Position numbers and translations under genes: made by a program. This document shows, piece by piece, positions 18,802 through 25,926 of a stretch of 39,289 bases of DNA. The stretch is taken from positions 1 to 39,289 of the forward strand of contig CANPZP010000011.1 of NCBI GenBank assembly GCA_947589115.1, written 5' to 3'. This DNA is from Candidatus Gastranaerophilales bacterium. GTDB taxonomy: Bacteria; Cyanobacteriota; Vampirovibrionia; Gastranaerophilales; Gastranaerophilaceae. Under the pieces are notes generated by a model that was given only the letters and a program-made list of their open reading frames with translations, was not told the DNA's origin and did not search any database. Each line of letters opens with the position of its first letter. The first letter of the stretch is position 1.

Positions 18802-18949
18802 GAAAAAAACCTTTTTAAAAAAAATTTGTTAAACAATTGTTAACATTAAACCTTTTTTAGTATATAAAAAACACTAAAAAGCTTGTTTATTAGGGGATTC
18901 AATGTCAAGTCCCCCCTTAATTTTATTTTTTTATATTTTTTCTCTTACA

Positions 18950-18958
18950 TGATATAAT
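18950..18958 (+). promoter_or_regulatory. Extended -10 promoter directly before the sensor-kinase start codon
   Basis: TGATATAAT: TG at 18950-18951 and TATAAT at 18953-18958. The start codon is at 18967, only 8 nt after the -10 box, and no Shine-Dalgarno is visible. Transcription would begin at or next to the ATG, giving a leaderless mRNA. Confidence 0.5.
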
Positions 18959-18966
18959 TTACAATT

Positions 18967-20718
18967 ATGAATCTTACAAATTTTAAATTAAACAAACGAA
19001 GCAAATACATTATATCCGGACTTATACTTTCAACCGCACTTATAAGCACCATTGCAGTCTTTGCAATTAACAGTATTCAGGAAAAAATTGACAGGGCTTA
19101 TTCAGATTACGCTCAAACAATGTCTAAATCTATTGCCGCTTATATTTCTAATATTGAAGAAAAAAATATTTCCCTGAATCAATTTATTCCGTTTATTGAT
19201 AAAAATAATGACATTTATTACATTGAATATAAAGACAAAGATAATAATATTATTTATTCTTCAAAAAATACCCAATCAAATATTGCACAAAAAGTCATAT
19301 TTGACATTAGTTCTCCCGTTATTAAAAATGATGAGATTACAGGTTCCATAACTATCGGGATGACAGGTAACAGAATTAAATCAATATCTTTAGCCATTAA
19401 AAAAACTTTACTCGGAATATTTGTTACCACTTGGCTCATTTTAACAATTTTATTGCTTTTAAATTTCTTATTGATGTCAAAAGAGCTGAAAAAATTATAT
19501 CAGGGGGTAAAACAAATATCCACGGGAAAATTCGGTTACACTTTGGAATCCGAAAATATGCCAGAACTTACAGATGCATTTAATAATATGTCAAATCTTT
19601 TATCCCAATATGAAGAACAAAATATTGAACAGCTTACCCTTGAAAGAAATAAGCTGGAAGCAGTTCTAATGAGTATTATAAACGGCGTTATCGTATGTGA
19701 CAACTTTGATAACGTTGTACTTGCCAATTCGGCAGCTTTAAATATGCTTGATATCGAAGAAAAAGAATTTTTAAATACTAAAATACAAAGCTATATTGAC
19801 TCTCACGGTCAAACATGTTTTCTTGACAAAATAGAAGAATTTAAAGATACCCCCTTAAATATTATTGAACAAAAACCTGTTGAATTTAACATTGAAGCAG
19901 GAAAAAGAACTATCAAAGCCATGATTTCACCTATGTTTTCCAAACAGCAGGACTATGTAGGCTATATAATTGTGCTTATTGATATAACAAGGGAAACAGA
20001 AGTAAATAAGCTTAAAAATACATTTATATCAAATGTTTCACATGAATTAAGAACACCCGTAACGGTTTTAAGAACTTATATAGATACTCTTTGCCATAAC
20101 GGCGATGATTTTGACGAACAAACAAAAAAAGAATTTTTGAATACTCTTGATACGGAGGCTAAAAGACTTCATGCAATGGTTAATGATATTTTGGATTTCT
20201 CCCGCATTGAATCGGGCAACGTCTGCTTAAAAAAAGAATATTCAAATATTAATAACCTTATTGAACAAAATATAAATTCCATTAAAATTCTTGCGGAAGA
20301 AAAAAATATAAAAATTGAGTTTATACCATATACGGATATGCCATTAGTCCCTATTAACATTGAGAGTATGGACAGAGTAATAAGAAATTTACTTTCAAAT
20401 GCAATAAAATACTCATGTGAAGGTAAAAATATTTCCGTAAAAACAGGTATTTCCGAAGATAAAAACAATATATGGTACAGTATACAAGACCAAGGTATCG
20501 GAATTGCAAAAGAACATCTTGATAAGATTTTTGACAGATTTTACAGAGTTGAAAATGCTACCCACACTATAAAAGGTACGGGACTCGGACTTCATCTTGT
20601 TAAAATAACCGTTGAAAAACATCATAACGGAAAAGTAACAGTTGAAAGTAAGGAAAATGAAGGCTCAACTTTTACGGTAACATTACCCCTGAATATTAAT
20701 GAAAATGAACTTGTATAA
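18967..20718 (+). CDS. Orphan membrane sensor histidine kinase (HAMP-PAS-HisKA-HATPase)
   Basis: 583 residues. TM1 at about 14-35, an extracytoplasmic sensor of about 110 residues, TM2 at about 150-171, HAMP about 172-224, PAS about 228-340, then HisKA with H359 in FISNVSHELRTPVTVL. The ATP-binding domain has the N box (RNLLSNAIKYS, N474/N478), G1 (DQGIGI, D508) and G2 (GTGLGL, 537-542). All catalytic residues are present. No response regulator is adjacent. The architecture and the phrase DRFYRVENATHTIKGTGLGL recall the cyanobacterial NblS/Hik33 kinase, which is also unlinked to its regulator, and PhoR-type kinases; I cannot decide between them. Transcribed divergently from rpoB; the transcript appears leaderless. 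Confidence 0.9.
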   Translation: MNLTNFKLNKRSKYIISGLILSTALISTIAVFAINSIQEKIDRAYSDYAQTMSKSIAAYISNIEEKNISLNQFIPFIDKNNDIYYIEYKDKDNNIIYSSKNTQSNIAQKVIFDISSPVIKNDEITGSITIGMTGNRIKSISLAIKKTLLGIFVTTWLILTILLLLNFLLMSKELKKLYQGVKQISTGKFGYTLESENMPELTDAFNNMSNLLSQYEEQNIEQLTLERNKLEAVLMSIINGVIVCDNFDNVVLANSAALNMLDIEEKEFLNTKIQSYIDSHGQTCFLDKIEEFKDTPLNIIEQKPVEFNIEAGKRTIKAMISPMFSKQQDYVGYIIVLIDITRETEVNKLKNTFISNVSHELRTPVTVLRTYIDTLCHNGDDFDEQTKKEFLNTLDTEAKRLHAMVNDILDFSRIESGNVCLKKEYSNINNLIEQNINSIKILAEEKNIKIEFIPYTDMPLVPINIESMDRVIRNLLSNAIKYSCEGKNISVKTGISEDKNNIWYSIQDQGIGIAKEHLDKIFDRFYRVENATHTIKGTGLGLHLVKITVEKHHNGKVTVESKENEGSTFTVTLPLNINENELV

Positions 20719-20721
20719 TAA

Positions 20722-21405
20722 TTAATCTTTATTTGTTAAAATTCTTTCTTCAATATTACCGCCGTAAGGTTCCCAGCTGGCTAACAATATATCATATTGA
20801 TCAATATAAACTAAAAATAAATCTTTCCCAAAGGTATTCGGTTTTTTAGAACCATTTATGTCCACAAAAAAAGCAGCACAGTCATTATCATAAAATTCAA
20901 CATACTTTATATTGCCGTCGCTGTCTTTTTGGCATACCCCGTGTTTGTCTGTTACACAATCTTTTCTTGCATTATGACAACTCGGCTTCTGATTTATCAT
21001 TATTGTCATTCCGTCTGTTGTTAAAATAAGAGGCAATGAATCGGTATTGTAGTACGCATTTGCTTTTTCTTTATTTGCATAACGATATGTACTATAATAA
21101 TCAAAGCAGCCAACTTGATTTTTATTTTCACATATTTTCATAACATTAATATATTGTGATAATTTTTTTGCAGTATCCAAACCCGTATTCCCCGGTGTGG
21201 TAATTGCAGTATTATCCCCAATTATCCCTGCATCTGACGCTGCTTTATTAAACGCATTTGTTAAAACGGAATAAAACTTTTTAAATTTTACATTCCTCTC
21301 CCTCTTTACATATTCGGCTGATACTACGGGTATCGTTATTGCAGCTATTATTCCGATTATTACCAATGTTATCAATACTTCTGATATTGTAAAACTTTTT
21401 TTCAT
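20722..21405 (-). CDS. Prepilin-like protein
   Basis: 227 residues. A very short leader MKKS precedes FTISEVLITLVIIGIIAAITIP, the prepilin cleavage and hydrophobic helix motif with Glu at +5. Next comes the basic/aromatic helix VKFKKFYSVLTNAFNKA. The C-terminal half is rich in cysteine (about eight) and has DGMTIMI and, at residues 182-195, DINGSKKPNTFGKD, shared with the other prepilin-like genes in the window. Shine-Dalgarno GGAGG is well placed before ATG. A 16-bp palindrome sits directly upstream, and an XRE regulator gene diverges from it. Unlike the two prepilin genes at the right end, this leader has no homopolymer tract. Its 3' end converges on the sensor kinase (3 bp apart). Confidence 0.9.
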   Translation of the reverse strand: MKKSFTISEVLITLVIIGIIAAITIPVVSAEYVKRERNVKFKKFYSVLTNAFNKAASDAGIIGDNTAITTPGNTGLDTAKKLSQYINVMKICENKNQVGCFDYYSTYRYANKEKANAYYNTDSLPLILTTDGMTIMINQKPSCHNARKDCVTDKHGVCQKDSDGNIKYVEFYDNDCAAFFVDINGSKKPNTFGKDLFLVYIDQYDILLASWEPYGGNIEERILTNKD

Positions 21406-21418
21406 ATTTCCTTCCTCC

Positions 21419-21434
21419 GGACTCGTACGAGTCC
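21419..21434. promoter_or_regulatory. Perfect 16-bp palindrome between prepilin and XRE genes (putative operator)
   Basis: GGACTCGTACGAGTCC reads the same on both strands. It is GC-rich in an AT-rich intergenic space of 62 bp and lies just before the prepilin Shine-Dalgarno. Symmetry and position between divergent genes suggest a binding site for the neighbouring XRE regulator, repressing the prepilin gene; as RNA it could also fold next to the ribosome site. Confidence 0.6.
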
Positions 21435-21467
21435 AATTGAAATAATGGTAACATTAAAATTTAAGTT

Positions 21468-21755
21468 ATGCAACACGATAATATAAAATTAAATTACAAT
21501 AAAAAAATTGTCATGATTGCCGTTGGCAAAATATTGAAAAAATATCGTAAAAAGAATGAATTATCATTGAATTTACTTGCAAACCAGCTTCAAACATCAA
21601 AAACAGTTATTTCTCTTATAGAACAAGGCAAAAAAGATCCGCAATTTACTACTTTATGGAGAGTTGCCGAAGGATTAAACATTCCTTTAGAAATACTTAT
21701 AGAAGAAATCAGAAATGAACTGCCGAAAGATTTTAATCTTTCGGATTTAGAATAA
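21468..21755 (+). CDS. XRE-family helix-turn-helix regulator
   Basis: 95 residues, single-domain. The HTH covers about residues 20-75: GKILKKYRKKNELSLNLLANQLQTSKTVISLIEQGKKDPQFTTL, with the usual five-helix Cro/C1 spacing (LANQLQTSKTVISLIEQG being the recognition region). The rest is a short acidic tail. Several in-frame starts are possible; the ATG at 21468 is used, while VMIAVGKILKK (Met16) is an alternative nearer the domain. It diverges from a prepilin-like gene, with a 16-bp palindrome between, and likely controls it. A second XRE gene also sits next to a prepilin gene at 37905-38871. Confidence 0.85.
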   Translation: MQHDNIKLNYNKKIVMIAVGKILKKYRKKNELSLNLLANQLQTSKTVISLIEQGKKDPQFTTLWRVAEGLNIPLEILIEEIRNELPKDFNLSDLE

Positions 21756-21756
21756 T

Positions 21757-22443
21757 TCAGACATTTGCGCTCTTTGTATCTTTTAATTTATTAAGAGCTT
21801 TTTTTGCTCTTTCATATTCTATTGAAAGCTTTATTGTAAAATTAACAGATTCCAAATCTCGGGCAATTGCCTCTTTGCAGGCATAAATATCACTTATGGT
21901 ATATTCTGACAATTGAGCTGATTTATTTTTTCTTGAGTTATATAACTTTTTGAATAATTCCTGAGATTTATAATCAAATCCGGGCATATTGCTCTTATAT
22001 CCGTAATATTTATATAATGCTCTTGCCACTGTATATATTTCAACATTTTCAGTATTAAAAATAAACATTGCAGATGTATTAAATTTAACACGTTTATTCA
22101 GTATAAAATTAAGATACAAAGCTTTCAATCCTTTTAACGGAGTGAGGAAGCCTTCATCTTCATTAATCCAGGAGAGTATTTTTTCTGCATCTTTTAATTT
22201 ATACACTTTTATACCCTGCATTTTTATATACTGCATTAATTTTTCAGGGGAATTTATGTATCTTTTCAACAATTTTGTTAATTTATCATCTATTTCCAGA
22301 CGTTTTTGCTCGGTAGATGTTGAGAGCTTCAATGTACAACTTGCATTCATGGAATGCTTAGTTGTTGAATTTTTATAAAAAACGGATTGTATTGATTTCT
22401 TTTTCGAAAATAATATTTTATAAAGTTTGTTAATAAAATTCAT
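21757..22443 (-). CDS. Hypothetical protein
   Basis: 228 residues, not recognised. Lys-rich and mainly helical in appearance, with no signal peptide or clear membrane segment. Residues about 75-130 (MQGIKVYKLKDAEKILSWINEDEGFLTP, then LKGLKALYLNFILNKRVKFN) look like a compact domain; FIFNTENVEIYTVARALYKYYGYKSNMPGF follows. The C-terminal 40 residues are a likely amphipathic helix. It ends 1 bp from the end of the convergent XRE gene and diverges from the ABC permease pair with an 85-bp gap. Coding character (codon use, open frame, promoter-sized gap) supports a real gene. Confidence 0.6.
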   Translation of the reverse strand: MNFINKLYKILFSKKKSIQSVFYKNSTTKHSMNASCTLKLSTSTEQKRLEIDDKLTKLLKRYINSPEKLMQYIKMQGIKVYKLKDAEKILSWINEDEGFLTPLKGLKALYLNFILNKRVKFNTSAMFIFNTENVEIYTVARALYKYYGYKSNMPGFDYKSQELFKKLYNSRKNKSAQLSEYTISDIYACKEAIARDLESVNFTIKLSIEYERAKKALNKLKDTKSANV

Positions 22444-22528
22444 ATATTCGCCCCTTATTATAATAAAAACATTTTACGTGCAAATATTGTCATTAATGTT
22501 TATAATTATTTATAGAAAAGAGGGATAA

Positions 22529-23401
22529 TTGAATAATTTTTACAAAAAACATATTCCATATTTATTTTTAATTCCGGCAATTGTTTTGCTTTTAATATTC
22601 TTTTTTATTCCGTTTTTTCAAACAATTATTTTAAGTTTAAAAGATTACTCACAAGATATATACAATCCTGTTTTCTGCGGATTAAAAAATTATAAAATTT
22701 TATTGCACTCAAAAGAATTTTATACGGTTTTATTCAATACTTTCTTTTTCCTTATTTTAGCCGTACCTGTTTTAACTGTTGTTCCTTTACTGGTTGCAAT
22801 ATTTATTAATCAAAAAATTAAAGGAATAACTTTATATAAAATTTTAATATATCTGCCTGTTGTAGTATCTATTGTTGTAGTTGCAATAGCATTTAAATGG
22901 ATATATGCGCAAGAAGGAATATTAAATTATTTTATATCTTTAACCGGTATAAAACCCATAGGCTGGTTAACGGATACTCATTTCGCAATGCTTTCTGTTG
23001 CTATAGTTACTATATATAAAGGAATAGGTTATTATATGATGATATATCTTTCCGCACTGTTAGGAGTGCCTAAAGATTTATATGAAGCAGCGGAAACTGA
23101 CGGAGCAGGTAATTTTCAAAAGCATCTTAATGTGACTATACCTCATATAATGCCTACAATTGCTCTTGTCGTGACAATTTCTTCCATCTCGGCACTTAAA
23201 GTTTTTGCCGAAATATATGTTATGACTAAAGGCGGCCCTTTAAACTCAACAAAAACCATGGTTTATTATATTTATGAAAGAGCATTTGAAAATCTTGATT
23301 TATCAGCAGCTTCAGCTGCCTCTTGTGTCTTGCTTGTTGTTATACTTATATTTTCACTTATTAATATAACTTTTTTTGAAAATAAGAGGTATAAATTATG
23401 A
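22529..23401 (+). CDS. ABC sugar transporter permease, MalF/UgpA type
   Basis: 290 residues with six hydrophobic segments. The N-terminus (KKHIPYLFLIPAIVLLLIFFFIPF) is typical of CUT1-family inner-membrane permeases. The EAA loop that contacts the ATPase is EAAETDGAGNFQKHLNVTIP (about 189-208). Start is TTG at 22529, preceded by AGAGGG at good spacing. It overlaps the second permease by 4 bp (ATGA), so they are translationally coupled. No substrate-binding protein or ATPase gene lies next to them; the ATPase is probably shared (MsmK-like) and the binding protein encoded elsewhere. The sugar cannot be named from sequence. Confidence 0.93.
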   Translation: MNNFYKKHIPYLFLIPAIVLLLIFFFIPFFQTIILSLKDYSQDIYNPVFCGLKNYKILLHSKEFYTVLFNTFFFLILAVPVLTVVPLLVAIFINQKIKGITLYKILIYLPVVVSIVVVAIAFKWIYAQEGILNYFISLTGIKPIGWLTDTHFAMLSVAIVTIYKGIGYYMMIYLSALLGVPKDLYEAAETDGAGNFQKHLNVTIPHIMPTIALVVTISSISALKVFAEIYVMTKGGPLNSTKTMVYYIYERAFENLDLSAASAASCVLLVVILIFSLINITFFENKRYKL

Positions 23402-24243
23402 TAAGAAAATTTCTAAACGGATTAACAGCACATTCTTTTCTTATCTTTATTTCTTTTCTGTCAATATTTCCTTTCCTATGGCTGATTTCAACTGCACTTA
23501 AAGGAGCGGAAGAAAATATTTTCATGTATCCGCCTTATTTTATACCTAAAAATTTTACCTTAGATAATTTTATAGGTGTTTGGCACCAAATCCCGTTTCT
23601 TTTGTATTTCCTTAACAGTTTTATTGTCGCAGCTTTTACTGTTATTCTTAATCTTATTTTTTCTTCTTTGGCTGCATATCCTTTGGCAAGAATGAACTTT
23701 AAAGGCAAAAATTTTATATTTACTTTAATATTAATAACCATTATGATACCTTTTCAAGCAATAATGCTTCCGGTATATTTAATTGTATTAAAACTTCATC
23801 TTGTTGACTCTTACGGAATAACTGCAGGATATTTAGGACTTATTCTCCCGTTTGCGGTAAATGCTTTCGGTATTTTCTTAATGCGCCAAGCCTTTCTTAC
23901 ACTGCCCAAAGAACTTGAAGAAGCTGCTTTTATTGACGGATGCAGCATTTTCACAATATGGCTCAAAATTTTATTGCCCTTAACCTCTCCCACTTTGGCT
24001 GTTTTAGCAATATTTACTTTCATCGGTTCTTGGGGTGAATTTCTCTGGCCAAGTATTGTTCTTACAAATAAAACTTTATATACTCTTCCTGTCGGTGTTA
24101 ATGATTTACAAGGCATGTTCAGCGCTAACTGGAGATTTATTGCCGCAGGCTCAATTATCTCCATTATACCCATTATAATTTTCTTCCTTTGTATGCAAAA
24201 ATACTTCATTTCCGGCAGCGCAGAAGGAAGTATTAAAGGTTAA
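23398..24243 (+). CDS. ABC sugar transporter permease, MalG/UgpE type
   Basis: 281 residues, six membrane segments. Starts with a cytoplasmic stub then FLIFISFLSIFPFLWLISTALK, the usual MalG-like opening. The EAA loop is EEAAFIDGCSIFTIWLKILLP (starting near residue 179), and the end (QKYFISGSAEGSIKG) is the classic MalG/UgpE C-terminus, including the G-A/S-x-K-G motif. Partner of the overlapping upstream permease, together forming the CUT1 channel heterodimer. Confidence 0.93.
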   Translation: MIRKFLNGLTAHSFLIFISFLSIFPFLWLISTALKGAEENIFMYPPYFIPKNFTLDNFIGVWHQIPFLLYFLNSFIVAAFTVILNLIFSSLAAYPLARMNFKGKNFIFTLILITIMIPFQAIMLPVYLIVLKLHLVDSYGITAGYLGLILPFAVNAFGIFLMRQAFLTLPKELEEAAFIDGCSIFTIWLKILLPLTSPTLAVLAIFTFIGSWGEFLWPSIVLTNKTLYTLPVGVNDLQGMFSANWRFIAAGSIISIIPIIIFFLCMQKYFISGSAEGSIKG

Positions 24244-24260
24244 AAGTTATTTATATGAAT

Positions 24261-24515
24261 TTATACATTACCGAAATCATCATCTTCAAAACTTTTAAAG
24301 CCGTCGAAAATTAATTTATCATCTTCACCCACACAAAAATCCACCTGACCGTAGTCATTTTCTTTTGTATAGTCAAATACAACTCCGTCTAAATCTTCAC
24401 TGTATTCGTTTATTATTTCATTTTCGGAGTCATTATTATTTGATGTATTTAATCCATTGGAATTATATCCCTGTATTCTGCTAAAAAAATTGTTTCCGCT
24501 TAATTCATTGCTCAT
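24261..24515 (-). CDS. Small acidic hypothetical protein
   Basis: 84 residues from the ATG at 24515, chosen because GAGGAT lies just upstream; a longer frame to 24560 would add a hydrophobic stub without ribosome site. Very acidic and Asn-rich (NTSNNNDSENEIINEYSEDLDG; FEDDDFGNV). No known domain. It lies downstream of clpP on the same strand, beyond the clpP terminator, so it is likely a separate transcript. It could be a disordered regulator; nothing more can be said. Confidence 0.5.
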   Translation of the reverse strand: MSNELSGNNFFSRIQGYNSNGLNTSNNNDSENEIINEYSEDLDGVVFDYTKENDYGQVDFCVGEDDKLIFDGFKSFEDDDFGNV

Positions 24516-24596
24516 AATTATCCTCACTTTATATATCTTATATATATAAAAAATATACAAAGAGGATAATTGCCTAAAAAAGAAAAATAAATATTT

Positions 24597-24632
24597 AAAA
24601 AAGCTAAAAGCTTAATATTTAGCGCTTTCAGC
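24597..24632 (-). terminator. clpP terminator
   Basis: On the minus strand GCTGAAAGC pairs with GCTTTTAGC (one G-U) and is followed by six T (24597-24602). It lies 38 bp after the clpP stop. Confidence 0.65.
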
Positions 24633-24670
24633 CTTTTATATTTCTTAACAATTAATCTTATATATTAAAA

Positions 24671-25261
24671 TTAAATAACTTTATCAATTAATCCGTAATC
24701 AACAGCTTCTTGAGCCGACATATAATTGTCACGTTCAGTATCAGCATAGATTTTTTCAAGAGTTTGACCAGTATTTGCGGAAAGAATGGTATTTAATTCT
24801 TTTTTCATTCTCAAAATTTCTTTAGCTTCGATTTCAATATCTGTAGCTTGCCCTTGAGCGCCTCCTAAGGGTTGATGTATCATAATTCTGGCGCTTGGAA
24901 GAGCCATTCTTTTACCTTTAGTACCTGATGACAATAAAAATGCACCCATTGAAGCAGCTTCGCCCAAGCATATTGTACAAACATCCGCTCTTACATGCTG
25001 CATTGTATCATATATTGCCATGCCTGCGGTTATAACACCTCCGGGACTATTTATATACATCATAATATCTTTTTCGGGATTTTCAGAATCCAGTAAAAGT
25101 AATTGTGCAACAATTGAATTAGCCATTTCATCATCTATTTCTTCACCCAGAAAAATTATTCTTTCTCTAAGCATTCTTGAAAAAATATCAAAAGAGTTTT
25201 CTCCTCTTGAGGAGGATTCAATTACCGTCGGAATATAGCTTAATATTTTGTTTCTTTCCAT
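24671..25261 (-). CDS. clpP: ATP-dependent Clp protease proteolytic subunit
   Basis: 196 residues from ATG at 25261, which follows GAGG; upstream in-frame codons to 25294 lack a ribosome site. Catalytic triad S104 (GEAASMGAF), H129 (MIHQPLGG) and D178 ([13 protein letters not shown]), with the family spacing of 25 and 49 residues. Forms the tetradecameric barrel that degrades proteins unfolded by ClpX/ClpC-type ATPases. No clpX is adjacent. The N-terminal [22 protein letters not shown] is typical of the mature enzyme. ClpB, elsewhere in the window, is a disaggregase and does not normally pair with ClpP. Confidence 0.96.
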   Translation of the reverse strand: MERNKILSYIPTVIESSSRGENSFDIFSRMLRERIIFLGEEIDDEMANSIVAQLLLLDSENPEKDIMMYINSPGGVITAGMAIYDTMQHVRADVCTICLGEAASMGAFLLSSGTKGKRMALPSARIMIHQPLGGAQGQATDIEIEAKEILRMKKELNTILSANTGQTLEKIYADTERDNYMSAQEAVDYGLIDKVI

Positions 25262-25316
25262 AAATAACCTCAATTCTTTTAATATTATATACAAAATTTT
25301 ATATTTAATAAATATC

Positions 25317-25325
25317 TGATAAAAT
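25317..25325 (+). promoter_or_regulatory. Extended -10 promoter abutting a start codon
   Basis: TGATAAAAT with TG at 25317-25318 and -10 TAAAAT at 25320-25325. ATG follows at 25332, six bases later, with no Shine-Dalgarno. The expected transcription start coincides with the ATG, implying a leaderless mRNA, like the sensor kinase at 18967. Confidence 0.45.
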
Positions 25326-25331
25326 ATCTTT

Positions 25332-25868
25332 ATGATAATTGATAATAATCTTATAGCATATGATTTTATGAGTGATTTTAACGGGCCATCAAGGTTATAC
25401 CCGAATCGCTCATATGAAACCGGAGTGTATGACGAAGATAAAATGCAATATAAGTTTGGGCCGGAATCTACAACTTATCCTAATTTAACACTGCCGTGCA
25501 ATTTATATGACGAAGCCGGTAATGTTATTACACAAGGGTTTTATATGGCGGTTTTATCCGATAATATGAAATATATTGATTTATATCAAAGTAATGAATT
25601 AAAAGCCAGAGTTAAAGTAATAAAAGTTGTAGAGAAAATGTATACAAATGAAGAACTTGACGAAGAATCAAAAATTATAGCAAAACTTCAGGAAGCTCAA
25701 AGAAAACAAAAATTGAAAAAAATAAAACAGGCAGAAGAAGAATTAATTGCATTCAAAGAAAAATGCGAGGCAAATACTTACGCTGAAATATATGATTCAG
25801 GCAAGGGCTATTACATCCTTAATTACAACAGAATGGGGAAAAAAGCTAAAGGAATTATTCAAAAATAG
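25332..25868 (+). CDS. Hypothetical protein with C-terminal coiled coil
   Basis: 178 residues, not recognised. The N-terminal 100 residues look beta-rich ([35 protein letters not shown]) and could be a small barrel. Residues about 105-145 are Lys/Glu-rich and helical ([33 protein letters not shown]). A short conserved-looking tail follows ([28 protein letters not shown]). No signal peptide or membrane segment, so cytoplasmic. It lies 58 bp before the FlhA_C-like gene on the same strand and could be its partner, but nothing in the sequence proves that. Confidence 0.55.
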   Translation: MIIDNNLIAYDFMSDFNGPSRLYPNRSYETGVYDEDKMQYKFGPESTTYPNLTLPCNLYDEAGNVITQGFYMAVLSDNMKYIDLYQSNELKARVKVIKVVEKMYTNEELDEESKIIAKLQEAQRKQKLKKIKQAEEELIAFKEKCEANTYAEIYDSGKGYYILNYNRMGKKAKGIIQK

Positions 25869-25926
25869 TCTTTAAATTTTTAATTAAAATGATAAAATTA
25901 TTTTGTTAGCACTATGAGGATTTTCT

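Noticed and set aside
18911-18916. C6 run upstream of the sensor-kinase gene as another phase-variable tract
   Set aside because: It is short, lies outside any coding frame and upstream of the likely extended -10 promoter with no clear effect on spacing.
25905-25912. TTAGCACT as a CIRCE half-site before the FlhA_C-like gene
   Set aside because: The matching GAGTGCTAA arm is absent, so this is chance.
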